From Archilochus colubris (lineage: Eukaryota > Chordata > Aves > Apodiformes > Trochilidae), in assembly GCA_023079485.1 (NCBI GenBank), contig CM041092.1, positions 10,615,127-10,679,126 on the forward strand: a stretch of 64,000 nt of DNA, written 5' to 3'. How positions within the stretch are numbered: position 1 is the first letter of the stretch; each line of letters starts with the position of its first letter. The position numbers and the translations under genes are program-made. Below, piece after piece: positions 1 through 10,577 of the stretch. Under the pieces are notes generated by a model that saw only the letters and a program-made list of their open reading frames with translations, had not been told where the DNA came from and searched no databases.

Positions 1-1770
1 ACACACAGGAACCACTCCCTTTATCCATCACTCAACTTGCACAAAAAACAATAGAATTCTGCTGATGGCTTTAATTCAGCAACTGTTGGAAGTATTTATT
101 ATTTTTAATGCTTTAATGTATGAAAGTGGAAGTTCTCAGCCACCACCAGTGGCTTTAGAAAAACTATGGCACAGAGTTTTTGCAGTCCAACGAAATATTT
201 GGTCTGCTGGTCTGAATAGTTCCTTAGTTTCAAACACAAGTTGTCCATTTTAGTGTCTATTAAAATCAGTGAGTTTCTAGATTTTCCTGGTTTATGCCAC
301 TACCATATATATTATTCCAGCCTCTAAGTGCAGGAGGATAAAACAAGTGCTGAGTTTCCAAATCTGTAATTTTGCCAGCAGCCAAATGCCTACAGCCCTG
401 CTGCCTTTTTCAACCAAACCTAAATGTGTAAAGACCCAGATATCTGCAAATGTTACCAGAGATGCATAAATTGCCTACGTGGTCTTTTGCTGACAGGTCT
501 AATGTATTTTTCTTGCTCCTGACATGAGTGAACTAATGCTGGCCTAAGCATTATATACCAGTGCTAGGACTTCATTGTGTCTGACCTCTTGGCTTCCTCC
601 CTTCTTAGCTACTCAATCTCTATATTTGCAGCATGAAATTTACAGGCTTCATAGTCAGCAAAGAGAGATACAGGACAGGGAATGATAAAATTTAATCTGC
701 CTGCAGATTTGGGAAGATATTATTGTCCCTCACTTTTAGAAGATTATTTTCTAATCTCAAACAGTTGAAACCTTCATTGCTTTTTAAAGTGAGTGCTTAT
801 ATTCTTCAAAAACAGGCACGCACATACAAGAAAAAGAAAATAAAGAATTGCCTCTGGGAAATGCATGAATGTGTTCCTTCCCAACCAAGTTAATTCCTAA
901 GCATCTGATTCTATAAAGTTGCCTACTTAATAAGGGGTCATACCTAAAACCAGGCCTATGCCTAAGCAATTTCTGGAGTAGAAGTTTAAATGAGAAAAAA
1001 GCAGATAGAAAATTGCACCTTCTGAACTTTAGCCTGAAAGGACCCTAAAAGATTTCACAGAAAGATGACAAGTGAGAGAATGAATCAGGAAGAAAGCACA
1101 AGGTAAGAGGAGAGGTTATCTTTTTGCAGGTCTGCTCCTTGTATTCCTAAACACCTGATAATGATCTGAACCTTATAATTCAGCATCAGTAACTCATTTT
1201 TCTAAACATTTCAGCTGGGTAACTTCATCCTCCATAGATTTCCCGTGCCTTGCTCTACAGAAGCTATATAAGCTCTCTGAGGGTTTTGCTGGTTACAGTC
1301 CATAGCTCGTAAGCTACAAAAATCTAAATGTAGGTCAAGATGAGTTGAAATCCTTTAAACACAGCCATCCGCTGTTTCCTAAACAAGTCCCTGAGGCAGC
1401 TGCATGAGGGATGTTTACAATTAAAAAGAAACAAAAAAACCCAACAACTTCCAAACCCTCAAGCAGCCAGTTAAGAATGCACAGGATTATTCTAGCCAAC
1501 AGCATTCATTAAATGTCATATCTGAGCATTCATTATCTTGAGCTTGATCTGATTTAGGACCAGTAACGAAAGAAGTGGCACTATTGACTTCCAGTGACCT
1601 AGAGGCCTTTTAGGACAAAGGCCCAACTAGAAGACAAACAGTTCCAGCAAAGACACCTGGAAGAAACTGTGGCAGGACATGAAATGTTACATCATCCTGG
1701 CTTCTATACGATGCAAGATCCCTCACTTTTTTAATTATTTTTTTTCCCTTCCTGACCTGGCTTGTGCAAT

Positions 1771-1826
1771 AAAAAAAAAAAAAAAACAAAAAACAAAAAC
1801 CAAACAACAAAATGAAACAAACAAAT
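1771..1826. repeat. A-rich low-complexity tract
   Basis: A run of sixteen A followed by degenerate (CAAA)n. It looks like an expanded poly-A or a decayed retroelement tail, but no element body is recognisable to its left. Confidence 0.8.
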
Positions 1827-3367
1827 AGGAAGAAAAAAGAGGCAAGTATGTGAACTCAGATGTGAATGAGTCAATCTCTTGAAACCCAGCAGGGGCACTG
1901 TCTGCTCTCCTTATGGAGCTCAGTGGCTTTCATCCTGACTCAAGTGTCTCCTACTCCTCCCTCTCAGCTGAGGGCAGATGTGGGTTCACTGGCAACACTG
2001 AGCCTTGTTCTCTGTGAGTGTTTAAGGCCTGAGCAATAATTTTAAATTGAAAGCAGAGACGGTGATGCTATTACAAGATTGTCTAGAGCAGCAATTCCCA
2101 GCTGGTAAGACATGAGAATGCTTACAACAGAGGAGTTTCATGAAGTCTAGGCTAGAAATCAGCAAAGAAAAACATGAGCATGGTACAAGAGCAGCATCTT
2201 CTTGGAGTGAATGCTTAAAAATGTTCAGAAGCAAACTGTTTCCCAAAAGGTACTGCCAGTACAGACTTTGGTCAGCTGTAACACGGACAAGGTCAAAACA
2301 AGCTTGTGCCAGGCTCTGTGGGGTATAATAAGGTTTCCCTTTCTTTCTGGATTCTAATGCCAGATAACTATTTGCCTGCTGAAAGAAAATGTTCATGCAA
2401 TAAGGACCTTTCTTTCAACAGCTCATGTGCCAATGGGTACATAGTTGTTGGATTCTGTGCACAGGCACCACCCTTAAAAATCAACTATAGACAGAGAATG
2501 ATGCATTTCAGCAGAGATCAGGGCTGTGTGTGCATTTGTTTTGGACTAAAGGGAAACACATCTGTACAACCCAGGATGTGCCACTGCCATACACTGAAGA
2601 GGAAACAGCCTGGCTGCATGAAAACTCTTAGAATTTCTTTGAAACTTTGTGACTTCCTAGAAAGAAAAACCTGAAGAGGGGGGTTCAACAGAACCAGTGA
2701 GAACTGAGGTATGCAGAACCTCTGAAAAAGTAAATTTTCTTTAGGATTTCCATTCCAGTGACTCAGGCTTTAAAAAAACATAAGTATCTAACTTATCTTT
2801 TTTCAAAGTTCCAGAGCCTTTAAAAGAGTGAAAGTTTCTTTCTCCTAACAGATAGTCAACCTAAGGGAACTATGAGTAAGAAAAGTATCACTGCCAGAAG
2901 ACAACAGCAGCAGTTCCTCCTAGTTCACTTCGGTTTTACTGGATCTGGGAAAAAAAGGGTCAAAAGGGACTGCTACAACTTTTCATGGACTCAGACTGTT
3001 AACTGCTCTCCTCCTTTGCAAATGCCTCTGCTCAGTGAGACAAATTATGTACCAGGAAAAGGCAGCATCTTCCACTGCCTCCCTGTACAGGCTGCAGAAC
3101 ACATCCTCTATCAATGGCTGAACCATACACCTCAGGATCAAAATGAAAAACATTGAGGTATTGCAAATGTCACACTCCTGATGTTGCTAAGTACAGGTTT
3201 GCTGTCCCTTTCTTATCTTGGACACACTTTTTCTGGGTTGATTGCTGTTGAGTGGAAACAGTGAGGGGAGAGGAAGAATTAGAGCCTGGACTGTGGTTTG
3301 CTCCATCATCCCTAGAGGTACTTCAGAGCCTGGTGATGAGGGAAGTTTTCTGCCATTTGTGCTTTCA

Positions 3368-3410
3368 TTTTCTGTAGCAGTTCATGCTTCCACTTTTCTG
3401 TAGCAGTTCA
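3368..3410. repeat. Short direct repeat of 17 bp
   Basis: The 17-mer TTTTCTGTAGCAGTTCA occurs at 3368-3384 and again at 3394-3410, offset by 26 bp. It looks like a local tandem duplication with a diverged spacer. Confidence 0.8.
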
Positions 3411-3989
3411 GAACCCTGGTTAAAGATATCCAGCAGTAAATTGGTCACAGCACAGAAGAATGCAAGATGACAGAAAGGAAGAAAGGAAAGGCTTTATCCA
3501 TAGAACCTGGGATTTTGGTGTGTTTATTTATGCCTATTAAATTGCCTATTTATGATCTGGTTATAAATCCATTTGAGATAAAAAGTAATTTGTTTGGTTT
3601 TTTAAAGGTATAAATAAAGATTTTGCAGAGTGAAAATATTTTTACACTACTAATTTTGATGTACTCGGATTTCCCTGCTTCTCCCTTTCGGAGTCTCTAG
3701 TTCCACATGATAAAAGCAGTTCCTAAGGTTCTAGTATTTAAGAGGATTCAGTTTGTCTCCATCTCTTATTTGCTCTTCCTTCTGCACTATAGCACTTCTG
3801 ATTATTAACTGCTAACAGTTAATTAAACTAAATCCCCTGTCCCAGATTTGGACATCCCTAGACAGATATGTGGATACACCAGCCCTAGCCAGATTCTGGG
3901 GGTGAGGTAGGTGAGGGAGAGGGCAGCCCTGGATCCGCTGTGTACCTGAGAGGATGCCCCTTTGCTGGGATCAGGGTAATGGGTGTCAG

Positions 3990-4410
3990 GGCTGCAGCCA
4001 CATACAAAACCCTACACTCATATGCACACCTCTGCAAACACACCCCTTTGGCATCCCATCCAAGTCCCAGACAAACCTTCACATGCATCTTCTGTTCTCT
4101 TCCTCTGCAAGTCATACACTCAACCCCAAACCCCACATTTATATACATATATCCCATACGTCATGCACATCTCATACAAGCCCTTAAACACACCACTCTA
4201 GGCTTCTCCATCCGTGCACCCCATAGAATCCCCCCACACACACAGAGTATACAACCCCCAAATGTACTTCATACAGCCACCCCACCACCTCACACTCTGC
4301 CCTACACGTCTCTCACACACCCATACGCACCCGCGCATTGTCCTCACACATCCCCCTCATACACAGCTCTGTGCACTCCCCCATCACTAACCACCCCACC
4401 TGTGCCAGCC
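3990..4410. repeat. G-poor C/A-rich tract flanking the CpG island
   Basis: About 400 bp in which the plus strand is dominated by C, A and T with very little G, built from degenerate CACA, CATACA and CCCCA motifs without a fixed period. It abuts the CpG island. The 214-codon frame across it (3940-4584) is a by-product of the missing G, which removes TGA and TAG, and is not called as a gene. The strong strand asymmetry would make the minus strand G-rich. Confidence 0.75.
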
Positions 4411-4439
4411 GCACTCCACAGGTGCCGGGCCGGATCGGA

Positions 4440-4713
4440 GCAGTGTGGGGTGGGCTCGCCGGCCCCTCCCCGCCACCGCCGCTCTCCGGGCCGGGCCCGG
4501 AGCTCCCCCCGGCCCTTTAGCCTGTGCCTAATAAGGCTCCGAGGCGGCGGCCAGACCGCGCTGGTGGGGCAGGGAAGGAGTTAAAGGCGGCTGCTCCGAC
4601 CGCAGTCAGTATCGCTGCCGGGCACCGCTTCCCCCGCGGGCTCATCTCTTCCCCTGCTCCCGGAGAGCGCAGGGCAGCAACTGCTGGCCGGGCCGAACCG
4701 AACCGAGAAGCAG
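4440..4713 (+). other. Putative non-coding first exon, short form
   Basis: The sequence up to 4713 ends GAAGCAG followed by GTGGGC, a usable 5' splice site. No ATG is present on the plus strand between 4440 and 4713, so an exon ending here would be 5' UTR only. The 5' limit is a guess based on the island core. The open frame starting at GTG 4524 has no ATG and is not proposed as coding. Confidence 0.35.
4527..4536. promoter_or_regulatory. Consensus CArG box (possible SRF site)
   Basis: CCTAATAAGG fits the serum response factor consensus CC(A/T)6GG at every position. SRF is known to act through such boxes in promoters of immediate-early, cytoskeletal and muscle genes. Its position inside the CpG island suits a functional site, but a single match is not proof. 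It also resembles an A/T patch that could serve as a weak TATA substitute. Confidence 0.5.
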
Positions 4714-4811
4714 GTGGGCTGCTGCCGGAGGGGGCGGGGTGGCTCCGCAGCGCTCCCCGCAGCCGCGGGGCTCTCCTTGTCGGCTGCGTCCCGGGACGTA
4801 GAGGGAAGCCC

Positions 4812-4833
4812 GGGGGCGGGCACGGGTTGGGGG
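4812..4833 (+). other. G-quadruplex motif
   Basis: Four G runs (G5, G3, G3, G5) separated by loops of 1, 3 and 2 bases, with another G4 at 4838-4841, fit the G3+N1-7 rule on the plus strand. It lies in the CpG island downstream of the likely start region, on the non-template strand for rightward transcription. Structure formation is inference. Confidence 0.6.
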
Positions 4834-5188
4834 TACCGGGGCATCCTCCGGAGGCGGGTGGGTGGAGCAGAAGGAAAAGGAGGAGGAGGAGGGAAACCTG
4901 CTGCTCCGGAGGGCCGGGGGAGCCGCGCTGCGGTGGGGAGCCCAGCGGCGCGGGCTGCCGGCACATGCCCGGCTTAGAGCATCGGGACCGCGGCGTTCCT
5001 GCGGTTGTCTCAACCCCACTCCCATCCCGTTCCCTGCAAGGGAATCTGCTGAGCTCCTGTGAAGAGAGGGACTCACCTAAGGCTCCCCCCCCCCAGACTG
5101 CATTAATCCGAGAGCAAGCAAACGGGGTTGTAAGTACTTGTCATATTTTATGTATACTTTTTATGGTTTTATTGTTCTGTGTTAGCAG

Positions 5189-5219
5189 GTTAGCAAGGGG
5201 TCGCTAAGAAAAAGCGTTT
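5189..5219 (+). other. Candidate 31-nt exon just after the CpG island
   Basis: A pyrimidine-rich acceptor ending GTTAGCAG precedes 31 nt that are followed by GTAAGTTAG. One frame is open, entering in phase 0 and leaving in phase 1, which matches the entry phase at 18035. The gap from the donor at 5129/5130 is only 59 nt, very short for a vertebrate intron, so if used it would more likely splice from the donor at 4713. Weak call. Confidence 0.18.
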
Positions 5220-8200
5220 GTAAGTTAGGCTGTAATGATCATCCCTTGGGTTTTTGAGTCTTTCAAATATGTGTGCATATGTGGAGGCACATGACTGAAG
5301 TGTTTCTTCACTGTGCATCTTTATCTTTCACGTTTCAAGCAAAATGTTTATTTATTTATTTTTTAACTTCTACTCTTCTCAAAGTAATTTGTACCACGTT
5401 GTAAAACATACCAAGTGTCTCTGAAGGATAAATCCTGGTGGCACCATTTAGACATAATACATAAGGATGTGGGAAGAAGATGAATTCTTAAAATCATTAA
5501 CTGGGTGGTGGGGAGGAAGAGGTAAAATCCCTTCTCTGCATGATGTCTTCATGCATGGAGCAATATGCTTTTTGGGATTCTTTGCCATTTAATCCTCTTT
5601 CCTGCACTTGCACATCTGGACTCTGGCCTGTCACCACTCCCTGCACTCAGGCTGGAAGGGAGTGACATGGCAGACTAGTGGGGGCTGGAGACCAGGGACA
5701 CAAAAGACAGATAATCCTTCCTTTCTTTTGCAGTCTAAAGGTACTTTCTAGCCACAGTTCCACCCTCTGCAGACTAAATTCATAGGAATACTTGGCCCAG
5801 AGTCAGGAAGTGGAATCCAAAGTGTTTTGAAGTCTGTGTTATTTTGTCTACAAAGGGAATGGTTAAGAGGATAAATAAAAATATCTGATTCCACATACTG
5901 TGCTTCTGAGGGTTTCCAAGTACTGGATCCTATGGAGAATGAGCATGGAGTTGCATGACGTGCAGGAAGTGTGTTATCCACTAAGATCCTTCAAAATGAT
6001 GCCACCACTTCATGGAGAGCTGGAAACACCACTTCTGTCAGTCAGGCTGTAAGGGAAGGAATAATTCTTCTCACATTTTAAATCCCAAGCTGAGTAACTA
6101 TCTCCCTTCCTTTGCTTCCTGCACATCTCTCTCTCTTTTTTTTCCTCTAATGACTTGCATTATTATTTGCTAAATACAGAATTTGTCTTCCTGTGCAACT
6201 TTATATTTGCTGAGATGTTCCTGGAACTAGGCTCTAATACTGCCTTTTAGGAGCCCCCTCTTTTTAAACTTGAAGTATATTTACTAATAACTGTAAGATA
6301 GCATGAATAGTTAATTTTCATCTGCCACATATGTACAGTATTTTCTGATTTCTTGAATGATAAGATTCCTCTATAGCTAGTCACTAGGTGCACTGCAGTT
6401 TTGTAACACAGAACTCACTCTAATATGTTTCTGTAATACACCTGTGTTGCACTTGTCCTTTGCATCACAGCCCTACAGGACAAGTGTTTTAACTTCAGCA
6501 ATAAGTGGATTGACTTTGTTGGTTGTAGTAAGAGAATATTTGCCACCAGAGGACCAGCCACTGGAAGGCTGGGCAGCACATCCTGTGCTGGTGTGTGATA
6601 TATTAATGGTATTTAACCTCTGTAGAGAGACATGAGCAGAAAGAAAATGCCTGGTTTAATACACATCACAGATGGGATTTACATAACTGTGGGAGGCTCA
6701 TGCCAGTTAATATCACTGACCCAAATTTTATTGGTCTTGTGGGGAAACCTTAAAAGTTCTGCTGCAAAGAAAGATAGAAATTTCATACTTTGTTGTTGCA
6801 AGCACCTATCCATTACTTTAGTTACCTTGGTAGGTGGTACAAAGGAGGATAAAAGAAATAGTATGTAAAGTTCTGTTGGTTTGATTGTACACTGCTAAAA
6901 GAGAATTTATAAAGTCTGAAATAAGAAGTCATTACATATTGTCATTGGCTTAAGTTAATGATTTTCACCAGTTTTTGCTGTGTTCTCCCTGGCTCTTTTA
7001 AGATAATTAGGACTTCCTCTGGGCGATGATCCTATTTTTACAGTCAATCAAAATCCATACCAATATCCTTACGCAGGCCAAACACTCTGTATTAGAAAGC
7101 CCATAACCCGGCTGCTACAAATTACTTTCAGAGCTCTCCTAAAACAAAATGCAGATGTAAATAGAGTTCAGAACTGCTCCAAATGCTGTTGTGCATGTCT
7201 AAATCTGGAAAATGTGCTCAGAAGTTCTGTTTAAGAGCCATGTAGGGAGATAGCTGAAGATTTTGGTTAAACTCTGAAAACCTGTGAGCCACAGGCTGTT
7301 TGTTGGACTCGTACAGGTAGTTTGGGTTCAGGCCTGAGCATGGGGTGCAAGGGGTCCTGGAGTGTTTCATCCTGGTTTTGCAGAAAGACTCTTCTCCTTC
7401 ATAAACTTCTCAAGTTCATACCAAAACATGCTGCAGTTGTTTGCTTCTCCTGTTTAGAGCTCTACTCAATAGGTTTTTCAAACTTTACTCCACAGATGTG
7501 TGTTAGGGGGTAACAAAAGTGATTATTTCCCACCCTTCCCTGCCTTCCCTGGCCTTGTCTGGCTAATACACTCTTTGATGCTAAATTATTTGTGTTTTAC
7601 CATTGGATGGTAAGATTTCCTTTCATTGCTCTAGAAAAATGTTGCTACACCTGTTGCAGCAGACTTTTTAAAACCTTTTTCTGAGCCTAAATGACAATAC
7701 TGGCATCCCTTGCTCTAGACAGGATCTTCTCAAGTCTTGTATAGATGGTGTCATCTTCACTGATGGAAAGGCTTCCATGATGTAAATTAGGATTGCATAT
7801 GCTGTCTGGATTTCAGTGCTTCACGTGAAGAAGATATGATTAATCTGTAGTGCTGAAAAGGATTTGTTAGTGAAGCCAGATGGAGCCAGGTAGGATGGAC
7901 TCCAGACTTTAAAAAAATTTAACACAGCTTTAAATGTCATCTATGTCTATGATTACAGTATGGGTCTCACTAAAATCTTGGTCTTTCCTGAGCACTTGTA
8001 AAGGGTCTGTTGACTGTGTTACAGCAAGGTCCGCCTCTAATAATATCTTCATTAAGCTTCTCTTCAAACAGAAGAGTATACTAATTGCCAGACTAATGTG
8101 TCACTTGGTTCTGTAACAAGCTACTGAACACTGGCTATGAATGGAAACCTGAAAGGTTCATTTGCAACCAGCTATATGAAATAAATACCAAAACTAAATA

Positions 8201-8294
8201 AAAAAAAACATTTGTACCTCTTCTTTCTGTTGCTATTAAAGCTGCTCTAGATTTCCAGTTTAATTTTCTGGGAATCTTGGCTAATTTAATAAAC

Positions 8295-8308
8295 TTTTTT
8301 TTTTTTTT
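8295..8308. repeat. Poly-T run
   Basis: Fourteen consecutive T, a simple homopolymer with no element attached. Confidence 0.85.
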
Positions 8309-9891
8309 GCCTCTGAGGTTTTAGCAGCTGCTACCTATATAAAAGCTAGAAATAACTGGTGCTAGTTTGGTAGGAATGAAAAGAGAATTGAGCTCTATAG
8401 AAATGAGGAGATTAGAGCTCCATGAAGCATATACCCATTTAATGCTGCTGGAAACCAAACCAGCTCAAATAATCTTAACTCTTGTTTCTGATGTGCAGAT
8501 ATTCTAGGGGGAAAAAAATTCCCTTAGTGACTTATTAACAAAGGCTTTTCAGGTTTACTGGGATTTATCATGTGAGCCTAATCTACCTTTTGTTCATCCA
8601 GTTGGCAGGCTTTAAGATTTAAAAGGGTCTGCAGAAACTCCTCCCCAAAACTCCTTATTTAATTAAAGTCTTGGTGCATTATTTACCTTTAAGTCTTCTA
8701 TTTATGTGGAAAGAATGAGCTGGGGTTACAATATTGTAAATTATTTGTGAATGCTGCATGATGAGCAGAGGAAGGGAAAAGAAACTCTCGCTATACCTTC
8801 AAATATATTCTGACCTATATGGGTTCACTCAGTGTTTGAAAGTGAGGCTACTATGTCACAAATGGTAAAGTATAAATACAGGTGTACAACTCTACAGCTA
8901 ATTTCCCTGCCTTTTTAGGTGGTTAAAGAGCCTGGATGCAAGTCAGTTTTTGCCTCTGGGAGCTCTCCAGAATCTCTGACTTGTAGATCAGGCCTTGCAC
9001 ATACCAGTATTTCATGTATTTTGCTTTGGTAATTCTGCAAAGACAGACTGGTAGTTGTAGTTCTCTAAGTCGTTCCCCCAGTTTGTTCTCCTCCCCCAGT
9101 CCATTCATTGCTGTAGCAGTGAGCATCAGTTTGCAGATAAAACGACTTCTGAGAGAGCAAGAGGGAAGCGGTTTCTTGCCAAAGGCAATTAAGCGTTTAG
9201 GATTACAGTGTTCTTTACAAAGTGCTTTCTTGCTGAATCCCTTTCCTCTTCTGCTGCTGGCACAAAGCAGCTGCTTGATACTTGCTTATGTTGTAACCAG
9301 TCTGAGCATTGCTAAACTGCACTACTACAGTGTGTCAGCTCTCTAAATAAGACCAGCAAGTTGCAGTGTCTTAGGTTTTGAAGATAGACTTGCTGGTAAT
9401 TCTTCAGCAGGAATCAGTTTGACCTCATCCCCTCTGCTTTAATCGGATTAAATTTACTCACTTGCCAAAAACACAGCCAGATGATGGCATATGAATTATT
9501 CAGACCGAAGCGTGGTTTTGTATGCACAGGATTCTAGGTGCCAAAGGCATTCTTAGGGCTTGTGATGCAGCTGGTGTGCCATAGGATACTGAATTGTCAC
9601 TGGCAGATATTTTCAGTCATTTTCTTCACTGAAAAAGGATTAAAACAGACAATACATTCAGTTTAAAAGTGGAAGCTATAACCTGTGGGAGAAAGAGGAT
9701 ATGCTCTAGTTGCCAGTAATGGGCATTACTTGCTGTTTCTTCTTGTGGGATGTGGTAAATTACTGAGAGTCCACAGGTGGTCTGAACCTACAAGCCTCCT
9801 GGCTGAGGAAAGTGAGTGCTGGTGTGTGCTGTTTTACACACCCACTGCAGTTTATTTCTAATTGTTGCACAGCAGGTTAAAACTGCCCTGA

Positions 9892-9951
9892 GTTGGTTTG
9901 TTTGGTTCGTTGTTTTCTTGTTTGGTTTTTTGGGTTTTGGTGGGTTTTTTT
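9892..9951. repeat. G/T-rich degenerate tract
   Basis: TTGG/TTTG words repeated without a fixed period. It is the reverse-strand counterpart of the A/C-rich tracts at 18.9, 51.0 and 51.3 kb. Likely low-complexity or a decayed tail. Confidence 0.75.
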
Positions 9952-10530
9952 GCTGCATTTGTTACTTTTTTCCAGATGTTTTGTGATCAGGGGTATTTGC
10001 AAAGCATCAGGATGATATCTTAACAGAAAGATGTGCCTAAAATTATACCAGAAGTGTGGTGGAAGATAATCTCACAGCCAAGCCTGTAGTTTCATCCTGA
10101 GATTTCTTATATACCATCTAAACCAGTGTAATCCAGCTTTCAGTGGGATATGCAGCTAAATAGCAAAAATCACTATTCTGATTGTTAACCTCAGCAAAAT
10201 ATTAAAGGATGAGTGGATAATGGAGAGACCAAGGGCTCACCGAGTTGCAAATACCCTTATAAAGAGGATTGGTATTTGAGTGGCTGGGGAGACATGGTGG
10301 TACTTGGTCAGGCATAGGTACCCTGGGATGTTTAAAATAATGAAAGGATCCCTGCTGTTAGCTGTTCTTATTTACCTGGAATTATGTCAGGTTTCCCATT
10401 TGCTTCTAAGGCCTCTATAGTTCTGTTTTCAGGCAGCAGGAGTCAAAGGAACTACAGCTATCAGCTCTCTAAGTCTCGTCAGGACATTGTTGCATTTGAC
10501 TTCAAGGTGATGTTTTCTTAAGTGCTATAG

Positions 10531-10577
10531 ACTTTTGAATACTTCTGGTGCCAAACAGTACCTGATAGAAAAACAAG
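10531..10577 (+). other. Candidate 47-nt exon, weak
   Basis: A moderate acceptor (TTTTCTTAAGTGCTATAG) is followed by 47 nt and the donor CAAG/GTGAGAC. One frame is open, entering with one base and leaving in phase 1, which fits the entry phase at 18035. Residues in that frame include SGAKQYLIEKQ. Frame openness over 47 nt is uninformative by itself, and a second frame is also open. No family recognised. Confidence 0.13.

Larger units (their letters stand above)
1..3985. other. Upstream flank without recognisable gene
   Basis: AT-rich single-copy-looking sequence left of the CpG island. I saw no convincing exon, RNA gene or transposon end. The open frames here (up to about 124 codons near 2.0-2.7 kb, on both strands and overlapping each other) have no splice context or recognisable protein and are treated as chance. 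The only structured items are an A-rich tract at 1771-1826 and a 17-bp direct repeat at 3368/3394, listed separately. It is probably the intergenic side of the promoter, but it could also be intron of another gene. Confidence 0.5.
4440..5129 (+). other. Putative alternative first exon, long form, with short ORF
   Basis: A longer exon could end at 5129, where GGGGTT is followed by GTAAGT, a near-perfect donor. Within it the only plus-strand ATG is at 4965, in a weak Kozak context (C at -3, C at +4). It opens 55 codons that run in phase 0 to the donor. Splicing directly to the candidate exon at 18035 would give a stop after one codon, so this ATG would act as an upstream ORF unless another exon intervenes. 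The protein it would start is not recognised. Confidence 0.3.
4420..5130 (+). promoter_or_regulatory. CpG island promoter
   Basis: This is the only GC-dense, CpG-dense block in the window; by eye roughly 70% GC against about 40% around it. It contains GC-box-like Sp1 sites (GGGGCGGGG at 4731-4739 and a similar one at 4812-4820), C-rich boxes at 4465-4510, a CArG box at 4527-4536, and no canonical TATA box. Plus-strand splice donors follow at 4713/4714 and 5129/5130, so rightward transcription is favoured. CpG islands of this kind normally mark the promoter and first exon of a gene. The exact start site cannot be read from sequence. A divergent leftward transcript is possible. Confidence 0.72.

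Noticed and set aside
2022..2674. Overlapping 122- and 124-codon frames on opposite strands
   Set aside because: No splice context, no recognisable domain, and mutual overlap; consistent with chance.
3940..4584. 214-codon plus-strand open frame left of the CpG island
   Set aside because: It arises from the lack of G, which removes TAG and TGA. The translation is His/Thr/Pro/Ser-rich low complexity, and a neighbouring frame is also open.
4517..5207. Several 90-227-codon frames on both strands in the CpG island
   Set aside because: GC-rich DNA rarely contains stop codons. The frames overlap on both strands, begin at non-ATG codons or in poor context, and match no protein I recognise.
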